Assembly (NCBI GenBank): GCA_002336245.1
Contig: DDDG01000006.1
Coordinates: 201,354 to 265,353 of the forward strand
Origin: Flavobacteriales bacterium UBA1986
Lineage (GTDB): Bacteria; Bacteroidota; Bacteroidia; Flavobacteriales_G; Salibacteraceae
DNA length: 64,000 nt
Direction of reading: 5' to 3'
In this document: positions 19,580 through 28,323 of the stretch, piece after piece
How the letters are laid out: each line of letters begins with the position of its first letter
Numbering within the stretch: the stretch's first letter is position 1
Notes under the pieces: generated by a model
Seen by the model: the letters and a program-made list of their open reading frames with translations, nothing else
The model's database searches: none
What the model was told of the DNA's origin: nothing
Made by a program: the position numbers and the translations under genes

Positions 19580-21757
19580 CTAGTTCATCATCACAAAAGC
19601 ACCCCAGTAGTAAGGCTTCTCGTATTTTTCTAAAATCGCCAACTGAGCTTCTCGAAAAGCTTCTTGCTTCGATTTATTCAGGAAGAGGTTTTGAATGAAG
19701 AGCGTCATCAATTCTTGGGTAGCTTCATCGTTTACCTTCCAAAGAGACGCGATGATGGTTTCCGCACCAGCAATCTGGAAAGCCCGCTGAAGTCCGTACA
19801 CACCCTCCCCTGCCGACACTTCCCCAAGTCCGGTTTCACAGGCACTTAAAATGACCAATTCTGTTCCTTGTAAATCGAGGTCCATGGCTTCGTAGGCTGT
19901 GAGAATTCCGTTCTCCTCACCACTGCTTTTCTTGGCCATTCCATCTTCGGCACCTACCAGCATCAGACCAGAGCGCAATAGCGGGTTCGATTTCTTTTTG
20001 ATTCCGTCGAAGCCTGCCGAGAGCACAATTGCATTATGCTCATCCGCTTCAAAAAAGCCGTGCGTAGCAATGTGCAATAATGAGGGCTGCGACATGCCTT
20101 TGATTTTCTCCTCACTTGCTTGCGACCCAATGAGCGATTGCACCTGGACTGAATGCTTCGACATTAGGTTTTGAACCAATTGAATCTCCTTCTCAGTTCC
20201 AGGCAGAGGCGCCAGCGTTCCCTGATCTCCAAAATTTGGATTCCCTACAAGAAATGCTGATTTCAATTGAATCTTCTCATTGGCATTGCTCAAGCTTAAT
20301 CCTGAATTGACGCGCACTAGATTCCGATCTTGAATGACAAAACGCTCTCCTTCCTTCCGAAGTGTAGCCACATTCACCTGATTGAAGATGCCATCGACCG
20401 ATAAATACACACGATTTACATCACCCAAGGCTTCGTCTACCTTCTGCCAGTAAATTCCATACGAGCGATTGTCGGCAACATTGTAGCCGATGGAAGACTT
20501 GTAAAACTTCACCGACCTGCCTTCCAAGTCACCTGCCTCGCCCATGTCCACGATTTGGATGGAAGCATCGGAACGAAGTATACAAGCCAAATAGTTGGCC
20601 TCGCCGCCAAGAAGTTCATTTTTCTGAGTTCGAATGATTTCGACCAATACATCCTTGGGACCCAACTGCTTTGCAACATCCTGAATGCTCATTCCAACAT
20701 TGCTTGAAAGTTTCGACCCAAGGCGCTGGCTCAGGTCTTTCTCCAACTCATTCGCGCGTTCTTCGAGCTTGTCGAGTTTCACACCTTGTGAAAACACCGT
20801 ACGCTTCGGCATGCTGTAATATCGAGCCAAATCTGCCCTGGCTGTCATCCACTCCTCATAGCTATTGATGAGCGTGGAATCGCCCGAACTCATGATGCCC
20901 TCCTTGAGCTTCTTGGCACTTTGAAGGAGTATTCCCTTGGTAGCCCAGCGGGTTTCGAGCATGGAAGTCAGCCAAGTCTGATCGGTAGACTTCAAATGGA
21001 AACCAAAGTAGTTTAAGACGAAGTTCTGAGAGTTTGACCAGAACTTGGTTCGCTCGGCTTCGCTCATGGCAGGAAAGTATCGTTCTACCTGTTCGAGAAT
21101 CGCATCGTTCAGCTTTCCCAATTCTTCGTAGGCGCCCGAACGATTTCCCATCAAGTCGTATACACTGCCCAAAAGCGAAAGGGTTTCGAGGTAATCGTTG
21201 TGGTATTTCCCTAGCGTATATTCTTGAATGCGCTTGGCCAACTTCAAAGCTTCAACCGCCTCGGGATATCGGTTCTGATGGATATAAAAAACAGCCTGGT
21301 TGTAATAAATCTTTGCTGTTGCCGGGTGATTCTGCCCAAACTCTTTGTTGTAGATTTTCAATGCATGAGCCTGCATTTCTTCCACTTCTTCCAACTTGCC
21401 CATCTCGAGTCGAATGGCAGATAGGTGGTTGATCGCCCGGGCGTATTCTGGTCTCTTCTTACCAAGCTTTTTCTCCTTGCGTGTTTTTACATCGGTTAGA
21501 ATAGATTCAGCTGCTACAAGTTCCCCCATTTCACGCATGATGAGCGCCTTATTCACCATGAAAGGGAAATAGTCTTTGTCTGTAGTATTTAGGGTGTAAG
21601 AAGCAACCAAACCCGCCTGAACATTTACATCGTGGGCTTCCTGAATTCTCCCCAAAGAGTAAAACAACATCGCCTGATTGTTCAAGGCGATGGCATATTC
21701 AATGGTCTCTTGTTTTCCTTGGGCTTCAAGATCTGAACGGAGAAAAAGTAAATCCAC
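19580..21757 (-). pseudogene. TPR-CHAT protease-like protein, 5' end missing
   Basis: 725 residues of a tetratricopeptide-repeat protein with a C-terminal CHAT domain (caspase-like fold). TPR units fill residues about 1-215. The catalytic His is in HIATHGFF (near 563) and the Cys in LSACETG (near 637), both intact. The frame opens abruptly inside a TPR unit at 21757 with only a GTG and no signal peptide; family members usually have several more TPRs and an export signal. The frame meets a stop about 35 bases further upstream, and there the sequence becomes plus-strand coding for another truncated gene. CHAT proteins can be proteases in signalling or defence; substrate unknown. Confidence 0.8.
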
Positions 21758-23172
21758 AAGGAGAAGTGGATTCCGATGGTTTCTTCTTCAGAAGTGAGAC
21801 AGCCAAAATGGGCCTCATCGACACCTTTGGCAACATTCTTTTAAAGCCCGAATTCGATTAAATCTTTCCTCCCAGCGATTGGAGCTTGGAAGGAGCAATG
21901 TTGTTCAAAACCATGATTGCATCCGACCGGAATAATGAAGTTTTCCCTGAAGGTTGGACAGGTAAATTGGGCCTCTACGACGAAAATGGAAAGCAAATTC
22001 TAGCCAATGAGTACGAGTACTTGGGATTCATTGGAAATCTGGGCGTCGCGTCAAAAAGCAAAGTGACCCAATCGGTCAATCAGGTGCTTCGCGCAGGAGA
22101 ATACAACGAATGGGGCGAAATCGAATCTGAGTTCCCTCTAGGTGAATTTAATCGTCTGCATTTTCCTTCCGGCCCATTCACTCTCTTTAGCCCAACAGCT
22201 AAGGTGATGAGCGTTGAAAACGCCGTCTATCCCGCTCTTCAAATGGACGAAGAAATGATGGAAGATCGTTTTGTTGGCTACTATCAGTTGGTAGAAGAAC
22301 CAGCGGTTCGCAGCGCATTGGAACTGCTCGGGAAAAAAGTGAAGGAAATGGAATCCTTGAAAGATCTCCCCTACCAAACATTGGATTCATTGATTGGCGA
22401 CTTTATGGTTAAAAATCGTGTGCTGAATGCCAATTGGGTGAAGCACGACTTGCGCGAAACGAATTCAAGCGAACTGCCAGTAATCGTCCAGCAAAAGGGC
22501 AAATGGCGACTTCTGAGCCAAAATCTTGAAGCCTTAAATGAGATGAGTTTTGAGCAAATCAAAGCGTACACCTCCATTCCAAATGAATCAATCCATGCGA
22601 GCATGTTCAAGGGCATCGAGCTTCCAAATCCGGAGATTGGCTTCATCGGAAAAAAGAAATCGAAGTTCTATCTCCTAGACAGCGATGGGAAGTTGAATCA
22701 GGAAACCGAAAAGAGTTTAGCGAGCTTAAACACTTCCACCTTCAACAAGAGCTTTCCCGTACTCTTTGAATTGGAGTCGGCCGAAAAGCCTGCTGAACTT
22801 TTGAAAGAATTGAAAGCCGCCTATTCCAGCATCATAAAACCGAACATCGCTGGCGTTCAACAGGAAGATTGGCAGTCGGCAGTCTACTACTCCAGTTGGG
22901 ATTCGATTGAAACGCTCAGTTTCCAAGGTTTGGAAGTTTCCGAAACCTCCAATTTTAAAGAATCCAAGCGCTTCCCGATTGAATTTGAAGCTCGCGTGAT
23001 GGAGGAGATGTACATGATGAACGAATACGGCGAAGAAGATGTACGGATGATCTCCGTTTCTGCCATGGAATTTGGCGACCTCGATGAGCGCCTCTTGGAT
23101 GGCAGCCTTGACAAGTATCCGCTTATTCTGAAGGTTGTGAATGAAGCTTGTTCGGCGGCGAACGGACGTTGA
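21739..23172 (+). pseudogene. WG-repeat-like protein, 5' truncated and with in-frame TAA
   Basis: The plus frame carries WG/KWG-type repeats: MGLIDTFGNILLKPEFD, then TAA at 21859-21861, then in the same frame SDWSLEGAMLFK and a second repeat LGLYDENGKQILANEYEYLG. The remainder, about 330 residues, has no recognised domain. There is no start codon with a signal sequence: the frame runs back into the CHAT gene on the other strand at about 21740-21757, so the 5' part is missing. The longest frame after the stop starts at a TTG (21886) and gives 428 residues. It is probably non-functional. Confidence 0.75.
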
Positions 23173-23222
23173 GACGGTTGAGAATGAAGATTGACTAGTG
23201 TTGAACTTAGAAGGACCTCCTT

Positions 23223-23302
23223 GAATATCCAATAACGAATATTGAATTTCCAATGATGAAGTTTCCACCTGAAGTTACTTCGGACTTGGATATTGGATAT
23301 TC
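23223..23302. repeat. Intergenic inverted repeat
   Basis: GAATATCCAATA (23223-23234) is matched by its reverse complement TATTGGATATTC (23291-23302), 12 perfect bases separated by 56. It lies between the ends of convergent genes and could act as a bidirectional stop or be a dispersed element. There is no T-tract of note. Confidence 0.6.
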
Positions 23303-23310
23303 GCTATTCT

Positions 23311-25293
23311 CTAATATGCAATCAACTCCCCAAGCACCTCGTCCAATCTAGAATTCGCCAAAAATCCCTTTTCAAGATTGCTTCCGAATGGAACGGGCGT
23401 ATCCAAACTACCCAAGCGCCGCACAGGTGCGTCGAGATGTTGGAAGGCTTGTTCGTGGATGATGGAGGAAATCTCGGCTGCGATGCCGCCGGTAATGGTG
23501 TCTTCGTGTAAAATGAGGACTTTCCCCGTGCGCTGTACGGAATCCAAAATGGCTTCTGTATCCAAAGGTGCCAAGGTTCTTAGGTCGAGCAGGTCGGCTG
23601 AGACTTCTGGATGTGCGTCGAGGTAGCTGAGCGCCCAATGCACGCCCATGCCGTAGGTAATGATGCTCACATCTTCTCCTTCGCGTAACAACTTAGCGAC
23701 GCCAAAAGGAAGATTGAAATAATCGGTGGGCACTTCTTCGCGAATGCTTCGGTACAATGCTTTGTGTTCGAAAAACATCACAGGGTTCGGATCTTCAATG
23801 GCACGAGCCAACAAGCCTTTTGCATCGGAAGGAAAAGCGGGATAGGCAATCTTCAACCCAGGTGTGTGGAAAAACCAAGCTTCGTTGCTCTGTGAGTGAA
23901 AGGGCCCGGCATTCACTCCCGCTCCTGTAGGCATTCGAATCACCACATCGGCATTCTGTCCCCAGCGCCAATGAATCTTTGCGAGGTTGTTGATGATCTG
24001 ATTGAACCCGCAGGTCACAAAGTCAGCGAACTGCATTTCCATCACTGCCTTCTTGCCCACTATGGATAAACCCAAGGCAGTTCCCACAATGGCCGATTCG
24101 CAAAGCGGTGTGTTTCGAACGCGCTCTTTCCCAAACTCTTCTACAAACCCTTGTGTCACTTTAAAAACGCCGCCGTATTCGGCAACATCTTGCCCCATGA
24201 TGATGAGCTCCGGATACTTCTGCATGCTCTGCTTTAGTCCGAGCGAAATGGCGTCGACCAAGCGAAGTTCTTCGGTGGTCTCCCCTGCTGCTATGTCTTC
24301 TAGGCTTGTTTCCTGAAACAAATCCCTTTGCTCTTTCTCTGCATCAAAAGCCATGGCTGGCTCCGCATATGCACTGGCCAAACCTTCTTCAATTTCGGCT
24401 GTAATCTCACTCCTGATTTCTTGAATGCGCTCTTCGGTAATCACGCCAAATTGCAGAAGGTGATTCTTGAAATTCTCAACAGGATCTTTGGTGGCCCAAA
24501 ATTCCATCAACTCTTTTGGAACGTAAGCTGTTCCTGAAGCTTCTTCGTGCCCGCGCATGCGGAAGGTTCTGCATTCCAGAATAAAAGGACGCGGATTGGC
24601 CAAAACGGAATTGCGCACATCCGTCATGGTTTGGAAAACTTCCAAAATGTTGTTCCCATCAACGCTCAAAGCATCGACGCCGTAGGCCGGACCTTTTACC
24701 GTAAAACTGTCGAACTTAAACTGCTCGCTGGAAGGTGTCGACAATCCGTAACCGTTGGCTTCGATCACAAAAATGACGGGCAAATTCCAAACAGCTGCTA
24801 CGTTCAATGCTTCGTGGAAATCACCCTGACTGCTTCCGCCATCTCCCGTGAATACCATGGCACATTTCTGCTCTCCATCGAGCAAATGACCCAACCCGAT
24901 TCCATCGGCGATGCCGAGTTGTGGCCCAAGATGGGAAATCATGCCCACAATCTTGTGCTCTTTGCTTCCGAAGTGAAAGGAGCGATCGCGCCCCTGAGTG
25001 AAGCCATTCGCCTTGCCTTGAAACTGCGAAAACAAACGATTTAATGGAACTCCCCTTGCGGTAAACAAGCCCAAATTCCTGTGCATGGGAAGGAGGTACT
25101 CTTCTGGCGACATCGCCATGCCCGCCGCGACAGAGACTGATTCTTGTCCGATTCCGGAGAACCATTTACTGATTTTACCCTGCCGCAATAAAATGATCAT
25201 CTTCTCCTCGATCATGCGAGGTTTGAGGATTTGGCGGAAGAGGTTTTCGAGCGTCGAAGGCTCGTATAGTTCTGAGTGAAATTCCATGGTCAA
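23311..25293 (-). CDS. Fused E1 alpha/beta subunit of a 2-oxo acid dehydrogenase
   Basis: 660 residues combining, in order, the thiamine-diphosphate-binding alpha half (residues 1 to about 320; GDGGSSQGDFHEALN ... EANGYG is the cofactor motif) and the transketolase-like beta half (about 340 to 660; MGQDVAEYGGVFKVT, VRNTPLCESAIVG, MPTGAG). In many bacteria these are separate proteins. It would decarboxylate branched-chain 2-oxo acids or pyruvate as the E1 part of a multi-enzyme complex; E2 and E3 are not beside it. Start MTMEF at 25293 or MEF at 25287. Annotated as 2-oxoisovalerate dehydrogenase-type by similarity of motifs. Confidence 0.9.
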   Translation of the reverse strand: MTMEFHSELYEPSTLENLFRQILKPRMIEEKMIILLRQGKISKWFSGIGQESVSVAAGMAMSPEEYLLPMHRNLGLFTARGVPLNRLFSQFQGKANGFTQGRDRSFHFGSKEHKIVGMISHLGPQLGIADGIGLGHLLDGEQKCAMVFTGDGGSSQGDFHEALNVAAVWNLPVIFVIEANGYGLSTPSSEQFKFDSFTVKGPAYGVDALSVDGNNILEVFQTMTDVRNSVLANPRPFILECRTFRMRGHEEASGTAYVPKELMEFWATKDPVENFKNHLLQFGVITEERIQEIRSEITAEIEEGLASAYAEPAMAFDAEKEQRDLFQETSLEDIAAGETTEELRLVDAISLGLKQSMQKYPELIIMGQDVAEYGGVFKVTQGFVEEFGKERVRNTPLCESAIVGTALGLSIVGKKAVMEMQFADFVTCGFNQIINNLAKIHWRWGQNADVVIRMPTGAGVNAGPFHSQSNEAWFFHTPGLKIAYPAFPSDAKGLLARAIEDPNPVMFFEHKALYRSIREEVPTDYFNLPFGVAKLLREGEDVSIITYGMGVHWALSYLDAHPEVSADLLDLRTLAPLDTEAILDSVQRTGKVLILHEDTITGGIAAEISSIIHEQAFQHLDAPVRRLGSLDTPVPFGSNLEKGFLANSRLDEVLGELIAY

Positions 25294-25346
25294 TAGCGCG
25301 CTTAAAAATAGAATTCATGCCTTCGCAAAACAGTTCTTTCTTTTCC

Positions 25347-25354
25347 TATTTTTG
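25347..25354 (+). promoter_or_regulatory. -7 promoter box
   Basis: TATTTTTG fits TAnnTTTG, 20 bases before the ATG at 25374. No -33 TTTG at the expected spacing. Confidence 0.4.
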
Positions 25355-25373
25355 AACAGCCTAAGCATTCACT

Positions 25374-26156
25374 ATGAAGCAATTATTTTACGTCTCGGCA
25401 TTCGCCCTAATCACACTCATTTCCCTCGATTCGTGCAAGAGAGATTTCTCTGCATGCACCGACCCAAAGGCGGACAACTACAATTCTGCTGCAGTTTCCG
25501 ATGATGGCTCTTGTTTGTATGCTGGCCTTCCACTCGACAGCTTCCTAGCTGCTGGTGGTTCTTTTGGTGGCGGCGATAGTGGAATCATTGGTGGTGGTGG
25601 CGATACCGCTCGTGTAGGTTGTATGGATCCCAATGCGGCCAACTACGATTCTACGGCGAACATTCCAGGTTTTTGCATCATCTATGGTTGTCTAGACACC
25701 GCGGCGAACAATTACGACTCTTCAGCTACTGTAAATGCTCCAGATTCTTGCGTCTATTTCGGTTGCACCGACCCAAGAGCTGAGAACTACAACCCAAAAG
25801 CAAACTTCGACGATGGTTCGTGCATCGACATCCGTCAGAAATTCGCAGGAACCTGGGACGTAACACACAACTGCGGTTTCCGAGTGAACCTCGAGGACCC
25901 GATGGAAATTCTCTTTGATCCTTCAGAGAGGGACACTGTCACCTTCGTACCTTTTTTAAATGGAGCCAACGCCATTGGTTTGGTGGACAAAAACGCACTT
26001 GAAATTCCGCTACAGATTTTTGGAAGCGTTGAAGTGGAAGCCATTGGAAGCATCAATGCTGCCCGCGATCAAATCAACCTCGACATCGATTACAACATCA
26101 CCATACCCTTCATCGGTGGACCTGGAACTTGCAAAGCCACTTTCGACAAGCAGTAA
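25374..26156 (+). CDS. Lipoprotein with Cys-rich DPxAxNY repeats
   Basis: 260 residues with lipobox SLDSC. It contains four imperfect repeats of the form (G)C-x-DPxAxNYxxxAxxxDGSC (near residues 27, 83, 105 and 132), a motif common in secreted Bacteroidota proteins, where paired cysteines and acidic residues suggest a small disulphide-stabilised, perhaps calcium-binding unit. A Gly-rich linker (GGGDSGIIGGGGD) separates the first repeat from the rest. The last 100 residues (FAGTWDVTHNCGF ... GGPGTCKATF) look like a lipocalin-type beta-barrel domain. Function unknown. Confidence 0.75.
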   Translation: MKQLFYVSAFALITLISLDSCKRDFSACTDPKADNYNSAAVSDDGSCLYAGLPLDSFLAAGGSFGGGDSGIIGGGGDTARVGCMDPNAANYDSTANIPGFCIIYGCLDTAANNYDSSATVNAPDSCVYFGCTDPRAENYNPKANFDDGSCIDIRQKFAGTWDVTHNCGFRVNLEDPMEILFDPSERDTVTFVPFLNGANAIGLVDKNALEIPLQIFGSVEVEAIGSINAARDQINLDIDYNITIPFIGGPGTCKATFDKQ

Positions 26157-26167
26157 GGCATTATTGA

Positions 26168-26509
26168 ATGGGCCGCAAAGCCAATAAGCGCATCGACGTC
26201 GTTTACTCGACGAATCAAGATTACCAATACGACAGCGGAGATGCTGAACAGGAGACTCTTGAGCCTTCAAAACAACTGCTTGAACTTCGCTACGAGAAAA
26301 AAGGACGCGCAGGAAAGCCTGTCATTCGCATCACTGGATTTGTTGGAACTTCAGAAGATTTAAAAGATCTTGGCAAGAGCCTGCGCAGCCATTGTGGCGT
26401 TGGAGGCAGCGATAAAGGCGGCGAGATTCTTCTTCAAGGAGATGTGCGACCGAAGCTTATGGACTACCTCGAAAAAGCTGGCTATAAGTTCAAGCGGATT
26501 GGTGGTTGA
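26168..26509 (+). CDS. SUI1/eIF1-type translation initiation factor (YciH-like)
   Basis: 113 residues. The C-terminal 70 residues carry the SUI1 fold: KPVIRITGFVGTSEDLKDLGKSLRSHCGVGGS and ILLQGDVRPKLMDYLEKAGY. The N-terminal 40 residues are charged and variable, as in bacterial YciH. Such proteins bind the small ribosomal subunit and influence start selection. It begins 12 bases after the lipoprotein stop and may be read with it. Confidence 0.9.
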   Translation: MGRKANKRIDVVYSTNQDYQYDSGDAEQETLEPSKQLLELRYEKKGRAGKPVIRITGFVGTSEDLKDLGKSLRSHCGVGGSDKGGEILLQGDVRPKLMDYLEKAGYKFKRIGG

Positions 26510-26515
26510 GTCTTT

Positions 26516-27145
26516 TCAGGTCTTCTTGTAGTCATTGAAGCCCTCTCCTTTCAAAATTTTCGAACGGCATTTTTCAATTCGAGACATTCTGGATTCCGAT
26601 TTTTTCGGCTGAGAAAAATTAAGAATGTATCCTCTTTGCCTTCCGGGAGTTAAGGCCATAAAAGCTTTTTCTAATTCGGCATCCTCTTCGAACTTCGATG
26701 TTAATTCTTCGGGAGTCGCTTCAGGATTCTTCTTGAATTCAACTTTTGCTCCAGCCTTCTCCAACTCAATGGCTTCCGAAACGTAGGTCTTAATGATCGA
26801 TTCTAGAGCTGCAATTTCCTGGAACTTTGTAATTCTAATTTGGCGCACTGCCTGACTGTTCTCTCCAGGAGTAAAGAGAATTTTATTGGGATCTTTTAGT
26901 AAGCTTCCCTAAAAAAACGCAATGCAAGTAAAGTCTTTAAAAGCAGTTAGAAGCAAGATGTTTTTGTGCCTATAAGTGTAGCAAGGCTGTGACCACTTGA
27001 GCTCTTCCTGCAGTTCAGACTCTTGGAGAATTCGTCGCAACTCTGTAAGCTCCTTCGCCCAAGTATGAACCTTACACTGCGGTGTTTGATAGAATGAGCA
27101 GCGTCCACATCCATCGATTAAATATCGGTCAACACCTGGGTTCAT
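26516..27145 (-). pseudogene. YdeI/OmpD-associated family protein with an in-frame TAG
   Basis: Two halves of one YdeI-type protein lie in the same minus frame. The N-terminal part (MNPGVDRYLIDGCGRC ... EELKWSQPCYTYRHKN ... CIAFF) ends at TAG 26909-26911, codon 79. Reading continues without shift as GSLLKDPNKILFTPGENSQAVRQIRIT ... TPGRQRGYILNFSQPKKS ... RIEKC to the stop at 26516. Homologues have FFKGALLKD at the join, so an AAG-to-TAG change is the simplest explanation. Intact length would be 209 residues. Family function is poorly known; some members affect tolerance to antimicrobial peptides. Confidence 0.9.
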
Positions 27146-27195
27146 GACTTCACTTCCATCTCAAATTGACAAAGGAGAAATTGGGTTCTAAATGA

Positions 27196-28323
27196 CTAAG
27201 TATCCCAACCCAAAACTCTTCGATACAGATTGAGATATTGCGGAAGAATTTCTTGAATGGAAAAGCGATTGGCTTGTGCAAAGGCGCCTGCTCGAAATCT
27301 CGCCAGTACTTCATCATCCTCTAAAATGTGAATGGTTTTTTCCGCCATTGCATCTACGTCTCCAACATCGCACAGAAAACCGGTTTCACCATCGATGTTC
27401 ACCTCTGGCAATCCACCTTGATTGGTAGAAATCACGGGGACTTTAGCCGCCATAGCTTCAAGGGCAGCCAATCCAAAGCTTTCGGTTTCAGAAGTGAGTA
27501 AAAACAAATCGGCCGAGGCCAACACTTCTTCGGTCGAGCGAATCTTCCCTAGAAATACACACTTCGAATAAACACCGAGCTCTCTGCACAGTGTTTCAAT
27601 CTTAAAACGCTCCGGACCATCGCCAACAAATACCATCCTAGATGGAATCTTCTCACACACCTTTGCAAACACACGCACCACATCTTCTACCCGTTTCACC
27701 GGACGGAAGTTTGAAATGTGCATGATCACGCGCTCTCCCTTTTGTGCAATGGTGGCACGCAGGTTCTTCTTGTCTTCTGTATAGCGCTCGATGCGTATGA
27801 AGTTCGGAATCACATCGATCTTTTTCTCGAGCTTAAAATGTTCATAGGTATCTCTTGCTAAGGATTCTGAAACTGCAGTCAAGGCGTCGCTTTCGTTCAT
27901 AACGAAATTGATGACCGGCTCAAAACTGGGATCTTTCCCAACCAAGGTGATGTCGGTTCCGTGCAAGGTGGTGATCACCGGAATGTCGATGCCTTCTTTC
28001 TTCAAGATTTGCTTTGCCATATAGGCCGCAGAGGCATGAGGAATGGCGTAATGAACGTGCAGTAAGTCGAGCTTTTCGTGCTTCACCACATCCACCAACT
28101 TTGAGCTCAAATTGATTTCGTAAGGCAAATAATCGAAGAGCGGATAATCCAATACCGAGACTTCATGGTAGAAGATGTTTTTTCCGAAATAGTCTAGGCG
28201 AACGGGCTGACTGTAAGTGATGAAATGCACTTGGTGGTCGAGTTGAGCCAACTCTTTACCAAGTTCCGTGGCCACAACACCGCTTCCACCAAAAGTGGGA
28301 TAGAGAACAATTCCTATTTTCAT
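27196..28323 (-). CDS. bshA: N-acetyl-alpha-D-glucosaminyl L-malate synthase BshA
   Basis: 375-residue GT4 glycosyltransferase (GT-B fold) that joins UDP-GlcNAc and L-malate, the first step of bacillithiol synthesis. The N-terminus MKIGIVLYPTFGGSGVVATELG and the LLHVHYAIPHA motif are characteristic of BshA; the C-terminal domain has SETESFGLAALEAMA, the E-x7-E nucleotide-sugar site. It overlaps the stop of the upstream GH3/hydrolase fusion by four bases (ATGA), so the two are co-translated. Other bsh genes are not in the window. Confidence 0.92.
   Translation of the reverse strand: MKIGIVLYPTFGGSGVVATELGKELAQLDHQVHFITYSQPVRLDYFGKNIFYHEVSVLDYPLFDYLPYEINLSSKLVDVVKHEKLDLLHVHYAIPHASAAYMAKQILKKEGIDIPVITTLHGTDITLVGKDPSFEPVINFVMNESDALTAVSESLARDTYEHFKLEKKIDVIPNFIRIERYTEDKKNLRATIAQKGERVIMHISNFRPVKRVEDVVRVFAKVCEKIPSRMVFVGDGPERFKIETLCRELGVYSKCVFLGKIRSTEEVLASADLFLLTSETESFGLAALEAMAAKVPVISTNQGGLPEVNIDGETGFLCDVGDVDAMAEKTIHILEDDEVLARFRAGAFAQANRFSIQEILPQYLNLYRRVLGWDT

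Noticed and set aside
22726..23268. Minus-strand frame opposite the WG-repeat gene
   Set aside because: No domain, no start context, and it mirrors the coding bias of the plus frame.
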